35,183 bases of DNA from Myxococcales bacterium. Its GTDB lineage: Bacteria; Myxococcota_A; UBA9160; SMWR01. The position numbers were made by a program, and so were the translations under genes. Of the stretch, positions 26,727-35,012 are shown one piece after another. Numbering within the stretch: the first letter of the stretch is position 1; the number at the start of each line of letters is the position of its first letter. The notes below the pieces were generated by a model, which searched no databases, was not told the DNA's origin, and saw only the letters and a program-made list of their open reading frames with translations. The stretch is taken from the NCBI GenBank assembly GCA_029881215.1, contig JAOUNA010000011.1, positions 1 through 35,183 on the forward strand, read 5' to 3'.

Positions 26727-27812
26727 TTGAGGCGTGCAGGAGCGGGCAGAATCGGATCGGCTCTCGCCGCGGTCGCCGTCGCGGCGGCGACGGCGTTCAC
26801 CCCGACCGCCACACAAGCCGTCGCTGCGCTGTTCCGGGCGCAGCTCAGCTGGTTCGGTCCGTTGGGAACCTTCACCGAAACGTGGCCGCCAGCCCATGGA
26901 CCCAACAAGGCACCGCCTGCGACGGCCACCATCGGGCCCACCTCCCCGGCAGGAAAGGTCGTTCTTCCGAGGTCCTTCATCGATTACTACGGCGCGTACT
27001 CGTGCACGGGCTCGGAGTGCTACACGATCTACAGCTCGATCTACAGCATCGTGAATGGACGCGGGAGCTTCCGTCCGAACAATCCCTTCGGCGCCGCGGA
27101 ACCCACCACCATCGTCTTCCCGACCACGCTGGGCAATCCGGTTCCGAACCGGGGGTCGGGCGAGCCCCGCACGCCGTCCCCCACGTTCAGCGGTCAGTTC
27201 GACTTCAGCCGGGCCGGTTCGATGATGATCGAGCCGGGACCGAACCGCTTCAGCGGCTCGATGCGGCTGCTCTACGGGCCCAACACGTGGTTCTTCCGGC
27301 TGGTTTATACCAACCCCCCGTACGTGTCGAAGGCCTACGGCACCTTCAAGAACCCGACCGAGTTCGACGAGACGGAGCCCGGTGAGATCACATCGAGCGG
27401 CGTGGTGTCGCGCTTCCGACTGACCGAGTTCGGTTACGAGAAGGCAAAGACTCCGGGTGGCGCCTACATCTCGGCGCGGCGGCACTACCTGAACACCCTC
27501 AATCCCTGGACGACCGGGAGGGTCTCGGGCTACCAGCCGCTCGGCAGCTATCTCACGAGACAGACTCACACGGGCTACGACAACCGTACTGCCAACGGCG
27601 CGAACGGAGTCCTGTCGCTGGTGCGGCCGCGGCTGGTCCACGCCTACGAGATCAACAGCGATCCGACGGTTCCGATCTCGACCCCCTTCCAGGCGCTCAG
27701 GACGACACAGCTCAAGGTCTTCTTTCTGCCCGAGCCGGGGGCGGTGCTGCTGCTGGCCGCGGGGCTGGGCTGCCTGATGGTGCTGCGGCGGGCTATTGGA
27801 CCGAACCTCTAG
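26727..27812 (+). CDS. Exported PEP-CTERM protein of unknown function
   Basis: 361 residues from a TTG start with GGAGGG directly upstream. A signal peptide (ALAAVAVAAATAFTPTATQA) leads a beta-rich, Pro/Gly/Thr/Ser-rich body without a recognised domain. One Cys pair (CTGSEC) is present. The C-terminus reads LPEPGAVLLLAAGLGCLMVLRR: a PEP motif, a hydrophobic helix and basic residues, the PEP-CTERM sorting signal. In known systems an exosortase cleaves this tail and the protein reaches the surface or exopolysaccharide matrix. No exosortase gene lies in the window. Confidence 0.85.
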   Translation: MRRAGAGRIGSALAAVAVAAATAFTPTATQAVAALFRAQLSWFGPLGTFTETWPPAHGPNKAPPATATIGPTSPAGKVVLPRSFIDYYGAYSCTGSECYTIYSSIYSIVNGRGSFRPNNPFGAAEPTTIVFPTTLGNPVPNRGSGEPRTPSPTFSGQFDFSRAGSMMIEPGPNRFSGSMRLLYGPNTWFFRLVYTNPPYVSKAYGTFKNPTEFDETEPGEITSSGVVSRFRLTEFGYEKAKTPGGAYISARRHYLNTLNPWTTGRVSGYQPLGSYLTRQTHTGYDNRTANGANGVLSLVRPRLVHAYEINSDPTVPISTPFQALRTTQLKVFFLPEPGAVLLLAAGLGCLMVLRRAIGPNL

Positions 27813-27855
27813 TTCTCGGACTCGCAAAGACCTCGCTTGCAATTGCGATGCTTCC

Positions 27856-29261
27856 TCATGGATCGGCGCGCACCTGACTAGTTTCTAGCGCGGGAACCTC
27901 CTTGCGAACCAGGTCGAGCACGGCGGCCCCCACGATCTCCAGTGCGCTTTGCATCCGCTCCGCGGAGATGTTTTCGTCAAGCGTGTCCTGGGGCGTGTGG
28001 TAGACCCTTTCCAAGGAGAACTCGAGTGGATCCCAGCTGTCGACGCGCATCCAGATGAACAAGGCCGCGGGAATGCCGACCTCATGAAAAGACACGTGGT
28101 CACTCCTGCCAAATCTTCCGGGGAGAAGGCTGGAGTTTCCCAGGCGGGATCCGGCCGCTGCAGCAGCGTCGGTGACCAAGTTGGCCAAGCCATCATGGGT
28201 CATGGCATAGAGGTGCGTAGCTACCGGGTTGCTGGTGGCGACCATATCCGCGTTGAAAACGCCCGCGATTCTGTCCAATTGCGCATCACTCAACTGATCG
28301 ACGTAGTAACGGGAGCCGAGCAGGCCTCTTTCTTCGGAGCCGAACAAGACAAGACGGAGCTCCTTGTCGGTATTGTAGTCCCGGAAGACCCGGGCCAGTT
28401 CCAGAGCCAGAGCTACGCCCGAGGCGTCGTCGTTGGCCCCGGGAGCGCCGATGACGCTGTCCAGGTGGGCGGCAACCAGGACGGCGTCGGCATCCGGACC
28501 CCCACTCTTGGCTGGCTTGACGCCAATGACATTGACGGACTCCAGGCCCGGATAGACCCTGGTTTGCACGCTCAGGCGTACGGAACCTCGAGCGAGCACG
28601 CCCTTCAACCACGCACCCTGATTCCAGCAAGCGCCCAGGACCGGAATGCCCGCCCATACAGGGGGCTCCCAGGTACCGCCATAGAAGTGCGGTGGACGGA
28701 GAGCGATGAAGAGGATGACACCGATCGCTCCCGCAGCCTCTGCATTGGCCGCTTGCGTTCTGATCAACCGATTCGTTTCAGCTCCTTCCATCAACACAAT
28801 CTTGCCGGCAGCTTCCGGCGGAAAGTCTCCCGAGTCTGTTCCCGGGTCCACGAGAATCAGTTCTCCGGAAACAGATTCTTCGCCGGTGAGCAGGGCTCTT
28901 CTGGCCGCAGCCAATTGCCATTGCTCCCCGGAAGGCAGCTCGAGGGTGCCGATATATTGGGCTGAAACAGAGAAGGGCTGCATTTCCATCTCGTACCCGT
29001 AATCTCCAGTACGGAGGCGATATACTCGGCGCCTTCCCGCTCGGCCTCCATTCCTCCTGGGCGAGGCCCGATGGTCTCGGATAGATACGCGATGTGCTCC
29101 AGCGCTCGCTCCGCGCTCACCCGCGCGGCCACCTTCTGGTCGAACGCCGCCCGGGCGGGCTGGGGCAGGGAATCGGCAAACGCTGCACCGCCGCTGCAGG
29201 GCAGCAGCAGTGCACAGACGAGGATTCTCAATTCGACACTTTGAAATGATTTCTTGTCCAT
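27856..29261 (-). pseudogene. M28-family zinc aminopeptidase, interrupted by one frameshift
   Basis: Two overlapping frames make one protein of about 467 residues. The first (29261 down to about 28998) has ATG with GGAG upstream, a signal peptide (ILVCALLLPCSGGAAFA) and ETIGPRPGG...EYIASVLEITG. The second continues YEMEMQPFSVSAQ and carries a PA-like insert and the M28 core: AAHLDSVIGAPGANDDASG (His, Asp), SEERGLLGSRYYV (Glu pair), FNADMVA and a late His. The join near 28996-28998 (GGTACG on the coding strand) fits loss of one base from an original GGN-TAC. Intact enzymes are exported di-zinc aminopeptidases or carboxypeptidases. It may be a young pseudogene, a sequencing error, or (least likely) recoding. 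The promoter side faces the C39-like PEP-CTERM gene. Confidence 0.85.
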
Positions 29262-29639
29262 GAGAACTCCATGCGGGTACAGCAAAGACAAGCTGCGCTT
29301 TCGGTACGTTCGAGAAGTAGCAATTCGGTGAAACGGGTGCGGATTGGGGAATCAGGCCCCGCAGCGGGCATCGTTCGCAAGGCGCTCGCGCTCATTCTGA
29401 AGAGGCAGTCGAAGCGAGTCAAGGCCGACGCGTGAGCGGACGGCGGCGAGCAAGTTCGAGGAGAACGCGCGGGCGCACGAGAGACGCGCTGAGGAGTGCG
29501 CTCGTGGCGTCTCATCCGACACGAGGCGGTGAAATAATGCCCTCTTGCTAAGCGATCGGGTGTAGGCTGGGGAAGCGCGGATGGCATCGCCGTCCGGGGA
29601 CTGCCGATGCTAGGCAGATCGCACGCAGGAGGACACATC
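29262..29639. other. Divergent intergenic region, 378 bp, with a dispersed-repeat copy
   Basis: Lies between the M28 gene (minus) and the C39-like PEP-CTERM gene (plus) and should hold both promoters, though I could not assign convincing -35/-10 pairs. The repeat copy at 29295-29319 is described separately. Open frames here are short and shadow-like. Confidence 0.5.
29295..29319 (+). repeat. Copy 1 of a 25-bp dispersed element
   Basis: 23 of 25 positions match 31792-31816. The core GCGCTTTCGG is followed by a variable triplet and CGAGAAGTA. The two copies could fold into the same small bulged hairpin (TCGG pairing with TCGA or CCGA). Weaker similarity goes on for about 13 bp (ATTC, GT). Confidence 0.55.
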
Positions 29640-31757
29640 ATGCAACCTGCGCTCTTCCCCTTTTTCCGGCTCTCGAGTGCGCTCGCGGTGGCGGGTTGGG
29701 CCTTGGGATCTTGCGGCTCGCTGTTTTTCGCGCCGGCCGCCGCGAACGCGCAGCTGGTGACGATTCCCCTCGTTCCCGACGCCAATCAGCCTCCGGCCAA
29801 CGTGATTGGCGTTCCCTGCGTGGATGACTTTTGCACCCCCACCGCCGGGTCCAATGTCATCCAGTACTGGGACACCGTGAAGAATCACCCCAACGCGCTC
29901 GGCGCCGCCGCGGGCCTCAGCACCAGCGTGTTGTCCGAGTACCTCAGCTGGTTCATGGCGACGAACGCCCATCGGGATCCCCTGTGTAGCCCGACAGCCG
30001 TCGATCAGTGGGGTCGCACCAATGCGCGCAGCGGCGGCCTCTTCGGAACAAATGCGACGGACACGGGACCCGGCATCTTCGACTACGTGCGCTGGGACGG
30101 AGCCCTGTATCTCTTGGAGGGGACGCTGCCGCAACCGCCGCTGCCGGCGACGAAGTCCGGCTACAGCTGGCGCGTCGAAACCACGCTGGCCACCAGCTAC
30201 CCCAGCAACACGGATCTCTTCAAGGCCTACCAGGATGAGATCGACGCGGGGCGCCCCAACCTGGTGAGCTTCCAGCACTGGCACCTGAACTACCTGTGCA
30301 CCGATGCGGGTACGGGCATCGAGTACTACGACTGGCTGCCGCTGGTGTTCGGCACCAACGACCCGGGCTTCAATCCCAATTATCCGGACGAAAGCGAGCT
30401 GCCGCCGAACGAGGAGTGGAACCCGGACAACCTTGGCCATGCAACGACGGGTGTGGGCTACAACATGGGCTTCACGCCCCCGTGCTCGGTTGCACCCCCC
30501 CAGAACTGGATCATCGTCCACGACAATTTTTCCCAGACCGGCACCGACGTCGCGGTTCCCTTCCTCTACGACGTGCCGGGCAACCAGACCTGGATGACCG
30601 CGCTCACCCGGGTCGTTCCGGACGCTGGTCTCGAGCCGGAGGTCGCGATCGATGTCTCGGGCGATCGTCACGTCGTGTGGTGGGACGGCGATAACCAGAT
30701 CTACTACGAGCAGAAGGCCGTGCCCGGAAGACTGGTGGGAACGCCGATCAAGACGGGGAAGCAGCCCGACATCGCCGTCAACTTCAACACCGGCGAAATC
30801 ATGGTCGTCTTCAGCAAGCTCGACGCGGCCCTGGTGCCGAACATCTATGCCACCACGAGCACGGACGGCGGCACGACCTGGTCTCCCGACGTGCTGGTCA
30901 GCACGATCCCCATCTGCGGAGACTGCCGGCAGCCGTCCGTCATCATCGACGCGAGCGGCCACACCCACGCCGCCTGGGAGGACGACTGCGATCTCGTCGA
31001 CCTCACCTGTGGCGCCGATTTCGAGATCTTCTCGAACGACAAACCGGCGGGCGGCGTCTGGGGCTGGCAGCAGCAGGTGACCAACGACCAGTCGGTCCCG
31101 TATCTGGACGACGTCGAAGCCGATCTGGCCACCGACGGATCCGACGTGTTCCTCGTGTTCGAGCGTGACCAGAACGAGATCATCTACCTGGAGGGATCGG
31201 TGCTGGGTGGTGCCACCAACTGGCAAGCCACCTCGAGGCACGTCGTGAACATCACCACGGGCCAGCGTGTACGAGTTCCGGCCATCGCAGCCGACTTCTT
31301 GGGAGATGCCTACGTCGTCTGGGCCGACCTGCGCACGGGGCGCTGGCAGACGTACCACCAGGCGCAGAACTCGGGTGCCTGGCAGGCTTCGGACATCCGA
31401 ATCTCGAATGCGAGCACCGCCGCCACGTCGCCGGACATCACCGCGCGAACGGAGCCGACCGTGACCGCTCTCTACATCAGTTGGGAGGAGGAGATTCCGG
31501 CGGGCAACTACGAGATCTTCACGACGGCCCTCTTGAACGACCGTAGTGGCAACATCACGGGCGTCGGATACGCAAACAACTCGGAAACAGCGCTTCCTTC
31601 TCTGAAACCCGCGATGGTCTGGGACGACCTCAATCGCGAGCTGGATACGGCCTGGACCGAGGATCCCGTGGAGCTGCCCGAGCCCGGCGCGATCGAAATG
31701 TGGCTCGCCTCGCTCTCGGTGCTCATCGCCTTGCACTGGTGTCGGAGGACCGCGTAG
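29640..31757 (+). CDS. Exported C39-like cysteine peptidase / beta-propeller PEP-CTERM protein
   Basis: 705 residues from an ATG with AGGAGG 7 nt upstream. The signal peptide ends at AAANA-Q (about 37). Residues 55-300 look like a papain-fold C39-like domain: CVDDFCTPTAGSNVIQYWD (nucleophile Cys65), NLGHATTGVGYN (His267) and WIIVHDNFSQTG (Asp about 296). Residues 310-680 contain repeated beta-blade segments such as DVSGDRHVVWWDGDNQIYY, TTSTDGGTTWSPDVLV and DASGHTHAAWEDD, resembling sialidase/BNR-type propellers. The end, LPEPGAIEMWLASLSVLIALHWCRR, is a PEP-CTERM signal. Predicted role: a surface- or matrix-attached peptidase or peptidase-like binding protein. Domain calls are by motif only. 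Confidence 0.8.
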   Translation: MQPALFPFFRLSSALAVAGWALGSCGSLFFAPAAANAQLVTIPLVPDANQPPANVIGVPCVDDFCTPTAGSNVIQYWDTVKNHPNALGAAAGLSTSVLSEYLSWFMATNAHRDPLCSPTAVDQWGRTNARSGGLFGTNATDTGPGIFDYVRWDGALYLLEGTLPQPPLPATKSGYSWRVETTLATSYPSNTDLFKAYQDEIDAGRPNLVSFQHWHLNYLCTDAGTGIEYYDWLPLVFGTNDPGFNPNYPDESELPPNEEWNPDNLGHATTGVGYNMGFTPPCSVAPPQNWIIVHDNFSQTGTDVAVPFLYDVPGNQTWMTALTRVVPDAGLEPEVAIDVSGDRHVVWWDGDNQIYYEQKAVPGRLVGTPIKTGKQPDIAVNFNTGEIMVVFSKLDAALVPNIYATTSTDGGTTWSPDVLVSTIPICGDCRQPSVIIDASGHTHAAWEDDCDLVDLTCGADFEIFSNDKPAGGVWGWQQQVTNDQSVPYLDDVEADLATDGSDVFLVFERDQNEIIYLEGSVLGGATNWQATSRHVVNITTGQRVRVPAIAADFLGDAYVVWADLRTGRWQTYHQAQNSGAWQASDIRISNASTAATSPDITARTEPTVTALYISWEEEIPAGNYEIFTTALLNDRSGNITGVGYANNSETALPSLKPAMVWDDLNRELDTAWTEDPVELPEPGAIEMWLASLSVLIALHWCRRTA

Positions 31758-31791
31758 CATCCAACCTGGGGCAGATGGGAAGTTTGAGGGG

Positions 31792-31816
31792 GCGCTTTCG
31801 GTGCGTCCGAGAAGTA
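31792..31816 (+). repeat. Copy 2 of a 25-bp dispersed element
   Basis: Matches 29295-29319 at 23 of 25 positions. It sits 34 bp after the C39-like gene and about 96 bp before the DUF4197 gene, so it flanks the same gene as copy 1 in direct orientation. Confidence 0.55.
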
Positions 31817-31911
31817 CTGATTCTGTCGACTTGGAGTTCCAGGCCGCGCTGGGCAATCGACCCGGCGATCTCACGGCCATTCGGCCCCACGTTCCAGAAA
31901 GGGCAGCTCAC

Positions 31912-32622
31912 ATGGCTCGCATCCTGGTTCTTTGCCTCGGTCTGTTGCTGGCTGCAGCGCCGGGACATGCGCAACTTGGCGACATCCTCAAGGGACTGGG
32001 TCTTGGGCAATCGTCCGCGTTGAGCGATCCGAAGGTGGCTTCCGGACTGAAGGAAGCGCTCCAGGTGGGCGCGGACAAGGCCGTGCAGCTGACGGGCCGG
32101 ACTGACGGCTATTTCGGCAATGATGCCATCAAGATCCTGATGCCCAGCAAGCTGCGTTCAATGGAGAAGGGGCTGCGCGCCGTCGGATACGGTTCCAAGA
32201 TCGACGAGTTCATTCTCAGCATGAATCGTTCGGCCGAGGCGGCGGCGCCCGCCGCCAGGAAGATCTTCAGCGATGCCATCGTGGCCATGAGCTTCGACGA
32301 TGCGAAGAAGATCCTGTCAGAAGGCGACAGCGCGGCCACCGATTACTTCAAGGACAAGACCTCCGATCAGCTTGCCGCCGCTTTTCAGCCCTTCGTCGAA
32401 AAGACCATGAGCGAGAACGGGGTCATGCAGCAGTACAAGGCGCTGACCGATCAATACCAGTCCATTCCTTTTGCAAAGAGCGAGAGCCTGGACATCAACA
32501 AGTACGTCGTCGACAAGACGCTCGATGGCCTGTTCGTCGAGCTGGCCAACCAGGAACGCCAGATCCGCCAGGATCCCGCGGCACGAACCACGCAGCTGCT
32601 GAAAGAGGTCTTCGGCAAGTAG
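31912..32622 (+). CDS. DUF4197 family exported protein
   Basis: 236 residues from ATG 31912 with AAAGGG upstream. Signal peptide LVLCLGLLLAAAPGHAQ. The mature part is helical and carries DUF4197 features: GLKEALQVGADKAVQLTG...GYFGNDAIKILMP, then MNRSAEAAAPAARKIFSDAI, SFDDAKKILSEGDSAATDYFKDKT and YVVDKTLDGLF. Members are periplasmic or lipoprotein-like in many proteobacteria; function unknown. It is convergent with the DUF4332 gene. A palindromic GCCGCGCGCGGC (32622-32633) at the stop could help end transcription. Confidence 0.9.
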   Translation: MARILVLCLGLLLAAAPGHAQLGDILKGLGLGQSSALSDPKVASGLKEALQVGADKAVQLTGRTDGYFGNDAIKILMPSKLRSMEKGLRAVGYGSKIDEFILSMNRSAEAAAPAARKIFSDAIVAMSFDDAKKILSEGDSAATDYFKDKTSDQLAAAFQPFVEKTMSENGVMQQYKALTDQYQSIPFAKSESLDINKYVVDKTLDGLFVELANQERQIRQDPAARTTQLLKEVFGK

Positions 32623-32721
32623 CCGCGCGCGGCGCAGCGATGACGGAACACTCGACTTGTCGACCACGCACATGGCCTCGTGGTCCCCATGACGGCTCGC
32701 GCTTCGTATTCGCAGTAGGCG

Positions 32722-33132
32722 CTAGTGCCGCACCTTGGCTGGCAGCGAGCCCGCCTGCTTGACCCACGCTTCCACCTGCGAAAGGGTCGGAACCTTGCGC
32801 GTGAGCTTCTTCTCGAGGTTCAGCTCGGCGAGCTTGTGCGCGAGGTTGGCGGCGTTTCGCATCGCAAGCTCTTTGACGGTATCGACGCCGGCGCACTCGA
32901 GAAGCTCGGCGTACTCGGCGCCCACGCCCTTGATGCGAAACAGATCCGCCATGTTGACGAACTTGAGGACCTGGGAGTCGCTGAGACCACTGGCATCCGC
33001 GAGCGCCTTGCGGCCGCCCTGGGTGCCGCCCTTCTCCAGCAGCGAATTCGTATCCTTCACGCCCGCTTTGCGGAGCTTCTCGCCGGTCACCGGCCCGATG
33101 CCTTCGATTTCTTCGATATTCTTGTTGGCCAT
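32722..33132 (-). CDS. DUF4332 helix-hairpin-helix protein
   Basis: 136 residues. Two helix-hairpin-helix units: IEGIGPVTGEKLRKAGV at the N-terminus and FRIKGVGAEYAELLECAGV in the middle, the latter followed by VDTVKELAMRNAANLAHKL. The arrangement matches DUF4332, a compact HhH protein family. HhH units usually bind DNA backbones or protein partners; the cellular role is unknown. A ribosome site (GAGGAGAA) precedes the ATG. It lies 38 bp downstream of the DUF937-like gene on the same strand, likely one transcript. Confidence 0.88.
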   Translation of the reverse strand: MANKNIEEIEGIGPVTGEKLRKAGVKDTNSLLEKGGTQGGRKALADASGLSDSQVLKFVNMADLFRIKGVGAEYAELLECAGVDTVKELAMRNAANLAHKLAELNLEKKLTRKVPTLSQVEAWVKQAGSLPAKVRH

Positions 33133-33170
33133 CTAGGTTCTCCTCGATCGTCTCGCATTGCGCGAGCGTT

Positions 33171-33578
33171 CTAACGCTTGAAAAGCTTGCCGGCCAAGTT
33201 GCCAACGGCGCCGGTTGCTCCCGCTCCGGACCCACCACCGAGCAGCGCGGCGATTCCCTCCGCACTCCCAGCCTTGTCTCGCAGCGCGGACAGGAGCAAC
33301 GGAAGCAGCGCTTGCAGTCCGGAAGTTGCCTTCGCAGCCTCGATGCCCGATGCCGATGCGAGGCTTCCCGCATCGACGCGCGCGAGCAGGGAAGCCGCGC
33401 CGCCACCGCTCAGCAGGGTGCCTACGTCGGCCCCCCCTGCCTTGACGACTTCCACGACTCTTCCGATGCCGAGCGGCAGAAATCGCTGCGCCTCGCCGGC
33501 GCTGAAACCGGCCTTCTTCGTGAGTGCGGCGGCCAGCTGGCCGCCATGGTTGCTCAGGATCTCGTCAACGATTCCCAT
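33171..33578 (-). CDS. DUF937/YidB-like Gly/Ala-rich protein
   Basis: 135 residues from the second ATG (33578), chosen because GGAG lies 6 nt before it; the ATG two codons earlier has the GGAG directly against it. It begins MGIVDEILSNHGG and has helical stretches (ALTKKAGFSAGEAQRFLPLGIG) and Gly-rich loops (LLSGGGAASLL, ALLGGGSGAGATG). This composition resembles YidB/DUF937 proteins, which are soluble and of unknown function. Assignment is tentative. It ends 38 bp before the DUF4332 gene. Confidence 0.6.
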   Translation of the reverse strand: MGIVDEILSNHGGQLAAALTKKAGFSAGEAQRFLPLGIGRVVEVVKAGGADVGTLLSGGGAASLLARVDAGSLASASGIEAAKATSGLQALLPLLLSALRDKAGSAEGIAALLGGGSGAGATGAVGNLAGKLFKR

Positions 33579-33633
33579 GGGCATCTCCTTTTCTTGCGCA
33601 GCGCGTCGCGCGCTCCTCTCGCCGCCCATTGGC

Positions 33634-34071
33634 TCAGCGGTAGGTGCGGCCAGCGTGCTGCAACCAGCCTCCAGATCGTTCGCTCTGCGGGTCGTGGTGC
33701 GTCCAATGCACCACGCCCCCGCGCGGGTTCCACTCGTACTGACCGCGAAATCTCACCACGTCACCGAGCTGCAAGCCCTCGAGGCGTGGCGCGAGATCGA
33801 TGTTGTGACTCAATAGCACCTGATGACCCGAATCCATGCGCAAGATGAATCGCTGATGTCTCGCGCCTTCGAGGTCGTCCGCAAGCAATCTCGAAATGAT
33901 TCCATCCGCTTCGACCATCGCGCCCGATTGCTGCGCCTGGAAGAGACGCTCAATCGGAGTCTCCGCGATGATCTCGCGATCGACATCTCGATCCGCGATC
34001 CAGCCGACGAACAGCACGAGAGCCGCGCAGCCGAGCGCCGAAACGAGTGCTCTCGGACGGCTCGCAATCAT
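33634..34071 (-). CDS. DUF3465 family membrane-anchored protein
   Basis: 145 residues from ATG 34071; a GTG at 34092 would add seven. The N-terminus has one membrane helix or signal (ALVSALGCAALVLFVGWIA). The C-terminal region has the DUF3465 pattern: LLADDLEGARHQRFILRM, LLSHNIDLAPRL, GDVVRFRGQYEWNPRGGVVHWTHHDP and GGWLQHAG. Many His and Trp residues are conserved in the family. It looks like an OB-like beta domain facing the periplasm; function unknown. It lies 55 bp upstream of the DUF937-like gene and behind the hairpin of the charged periplasmic protein gene. Confidence 0.88.
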   Translation of the reverse strand: MIASRPRALVSALGCAALVLFVGWIADRDVDREIIAETPIERLFQAQQSGAMVEADGIISRLLADDLEGARHQRFILRMDSGHQVLLSHNIDLAPRLEGLQLGDVVRFRGQYEWNPRGGVVHWTHHDPQSERSGGWLQHAGRTYR

Positions 34072-34117
34072 CAGCTCATACGCCAGAAACACAGAGCGTC
34101 GGCGGCTGCAAGACAGC

Positions 34118-34147
34118 GGATCCGCAGCTCACCGGAGCTGCGGATCC
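34118..34147 (-). terminator. Strong hairpin after the charged periplasmic protein gene
   Basis: Perfect 13-bp stem GGATCCGCAGCTC / GAGCTGCGGATCC with a 4-nt loop, 7 bp past the stop at 34155. It is the strongest stem in the window, yet no T-run follows. It separates the charged-protein gene from the DUF3465 gene. Confidence 0.65.
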
Positions 34148-34154
34148 TGCGCGC

Positions 34155-34763
34155 CTACTCCACTTCGACGCTGTCATTGCTCGGCTCGGCCTTGGTGTCG
34201 TCGAGCCCGAGGATCTCGCGCGATCGCTTCCAAAATCCCTTGGCCTGTGTCGGCGACTCGCCCTTGCCTCGCCTATCCGCGGCCTGCGCCTTCCGAGCGC
34301 TCACATCCGCTCCGTCGTCGAGCGCTTCGCCCTCGATGTTCCCTGCTCGATCCACCGCATCGCGCACCGAGCCCGCCCGCTCATGCCCACGGATTGCTTC
34401 GCCCTCCCACTGGCTGTTGGCTCGCTCCGCCGCGTGCTCGGAACGGTGCTCGAGCGCCTGTCCGCCTTTCTGCGCTTTCTCCGCATCTGCCTCTCGCCGA
34501 TCCTTCGCAGACTTCTGCTCGTGCTTCGCGGCTTTCTTGGCACCTTTCGCACTTTTCGCGCCCTCGCGGAGCTTCTGCTTGCCGCGCTGCAGCTCGTCGG
34601 CGGGGGCTACGTCGAGCTCGTCCACCTTCTGCTCGTCGACAGTCTTGTCCTCGAGCCCGGTGACTTTCTCATCCCGCTCGTCCGCCTGGGCCATCTGGCC
34701 GGTGACGAGCAGCAGCGAGGCGAACAACAACGTCATTGCGTCGCGCCAAGATTTCCTCTGCAT
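34155..34763 (-). CDS. Exported, highly charged low-complexity protein
   Basis: 202 residues with ATG behind GAAAGGAAA. Signal peptide DAMTLLFASLLLVTGQMAQA. The mature chain is almost all Lys, Glu, Asp, Ala, Arg and Gln (for example LREGAKSAKGAKKAAKHEQ and DRREADAEKAQKGGQ), with no Cys and few hydrophobics. It should be an extended helix, coiled coil or disordered protein in the periplasm. No domain recognised. Low-complexity proteins of this kind may bind polymers or act in desiccation or cold protection; that is a guess. Confidence 0.75.
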   Translation of the reverse strand: MQRKSWRDAMTLLFASLLLVTGQMAQADERDEKVTGLEDKTVDEQKVDELDVAPADELQRGKQKLREGAKSAKGAKKAAKHEQKSAKDRREADAEKAQKGGQALEHRSEHAAERANSQWEGEAIRGHERAGSVRDAVDRAGNIEGEALDDGADVSARKAQAADRRGKGESPTQAKGFWKRSREILGLDDTKAEPSNDSVEVE

Positions 34764-34897
34764 TGCGTGTTTCCTTTCATTGCCCCGATGGCTTGATGGC
34801 TAGTCTAGACGTTGTGCGCCGGTTCCTATTCACGGAAACACGCAACACGCTTCGATGCGCTCGCCGCTAGCTGCCCATCCTGTTGATCCTCCTCGCT

Positions 34898-34916
34898 TTT
34901 CGCGTTGATCGCGAAA
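34898..34916. other. Small perfect stem-loop in the last intergenic region
   Basis: TTTCGCG / CGCGAAA stem (7 bp, 5-nt loop) in the 249-bp gap between the divergent charged-protein gene and the last partial gene. It could be an operator or RNA hairpin. Nothing else supported in this gap. Confidence 0.3.
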
Positions 34917-35012
34917 TGCTGTCCAGGTTGCGGAGAAACGCGCTCGGGCGCGGGGTAGCGGGTCGTAGCTGCGCCCATTTGCCATTGCGCGGAATTCGGC
35001 CAAGATGAGCGC

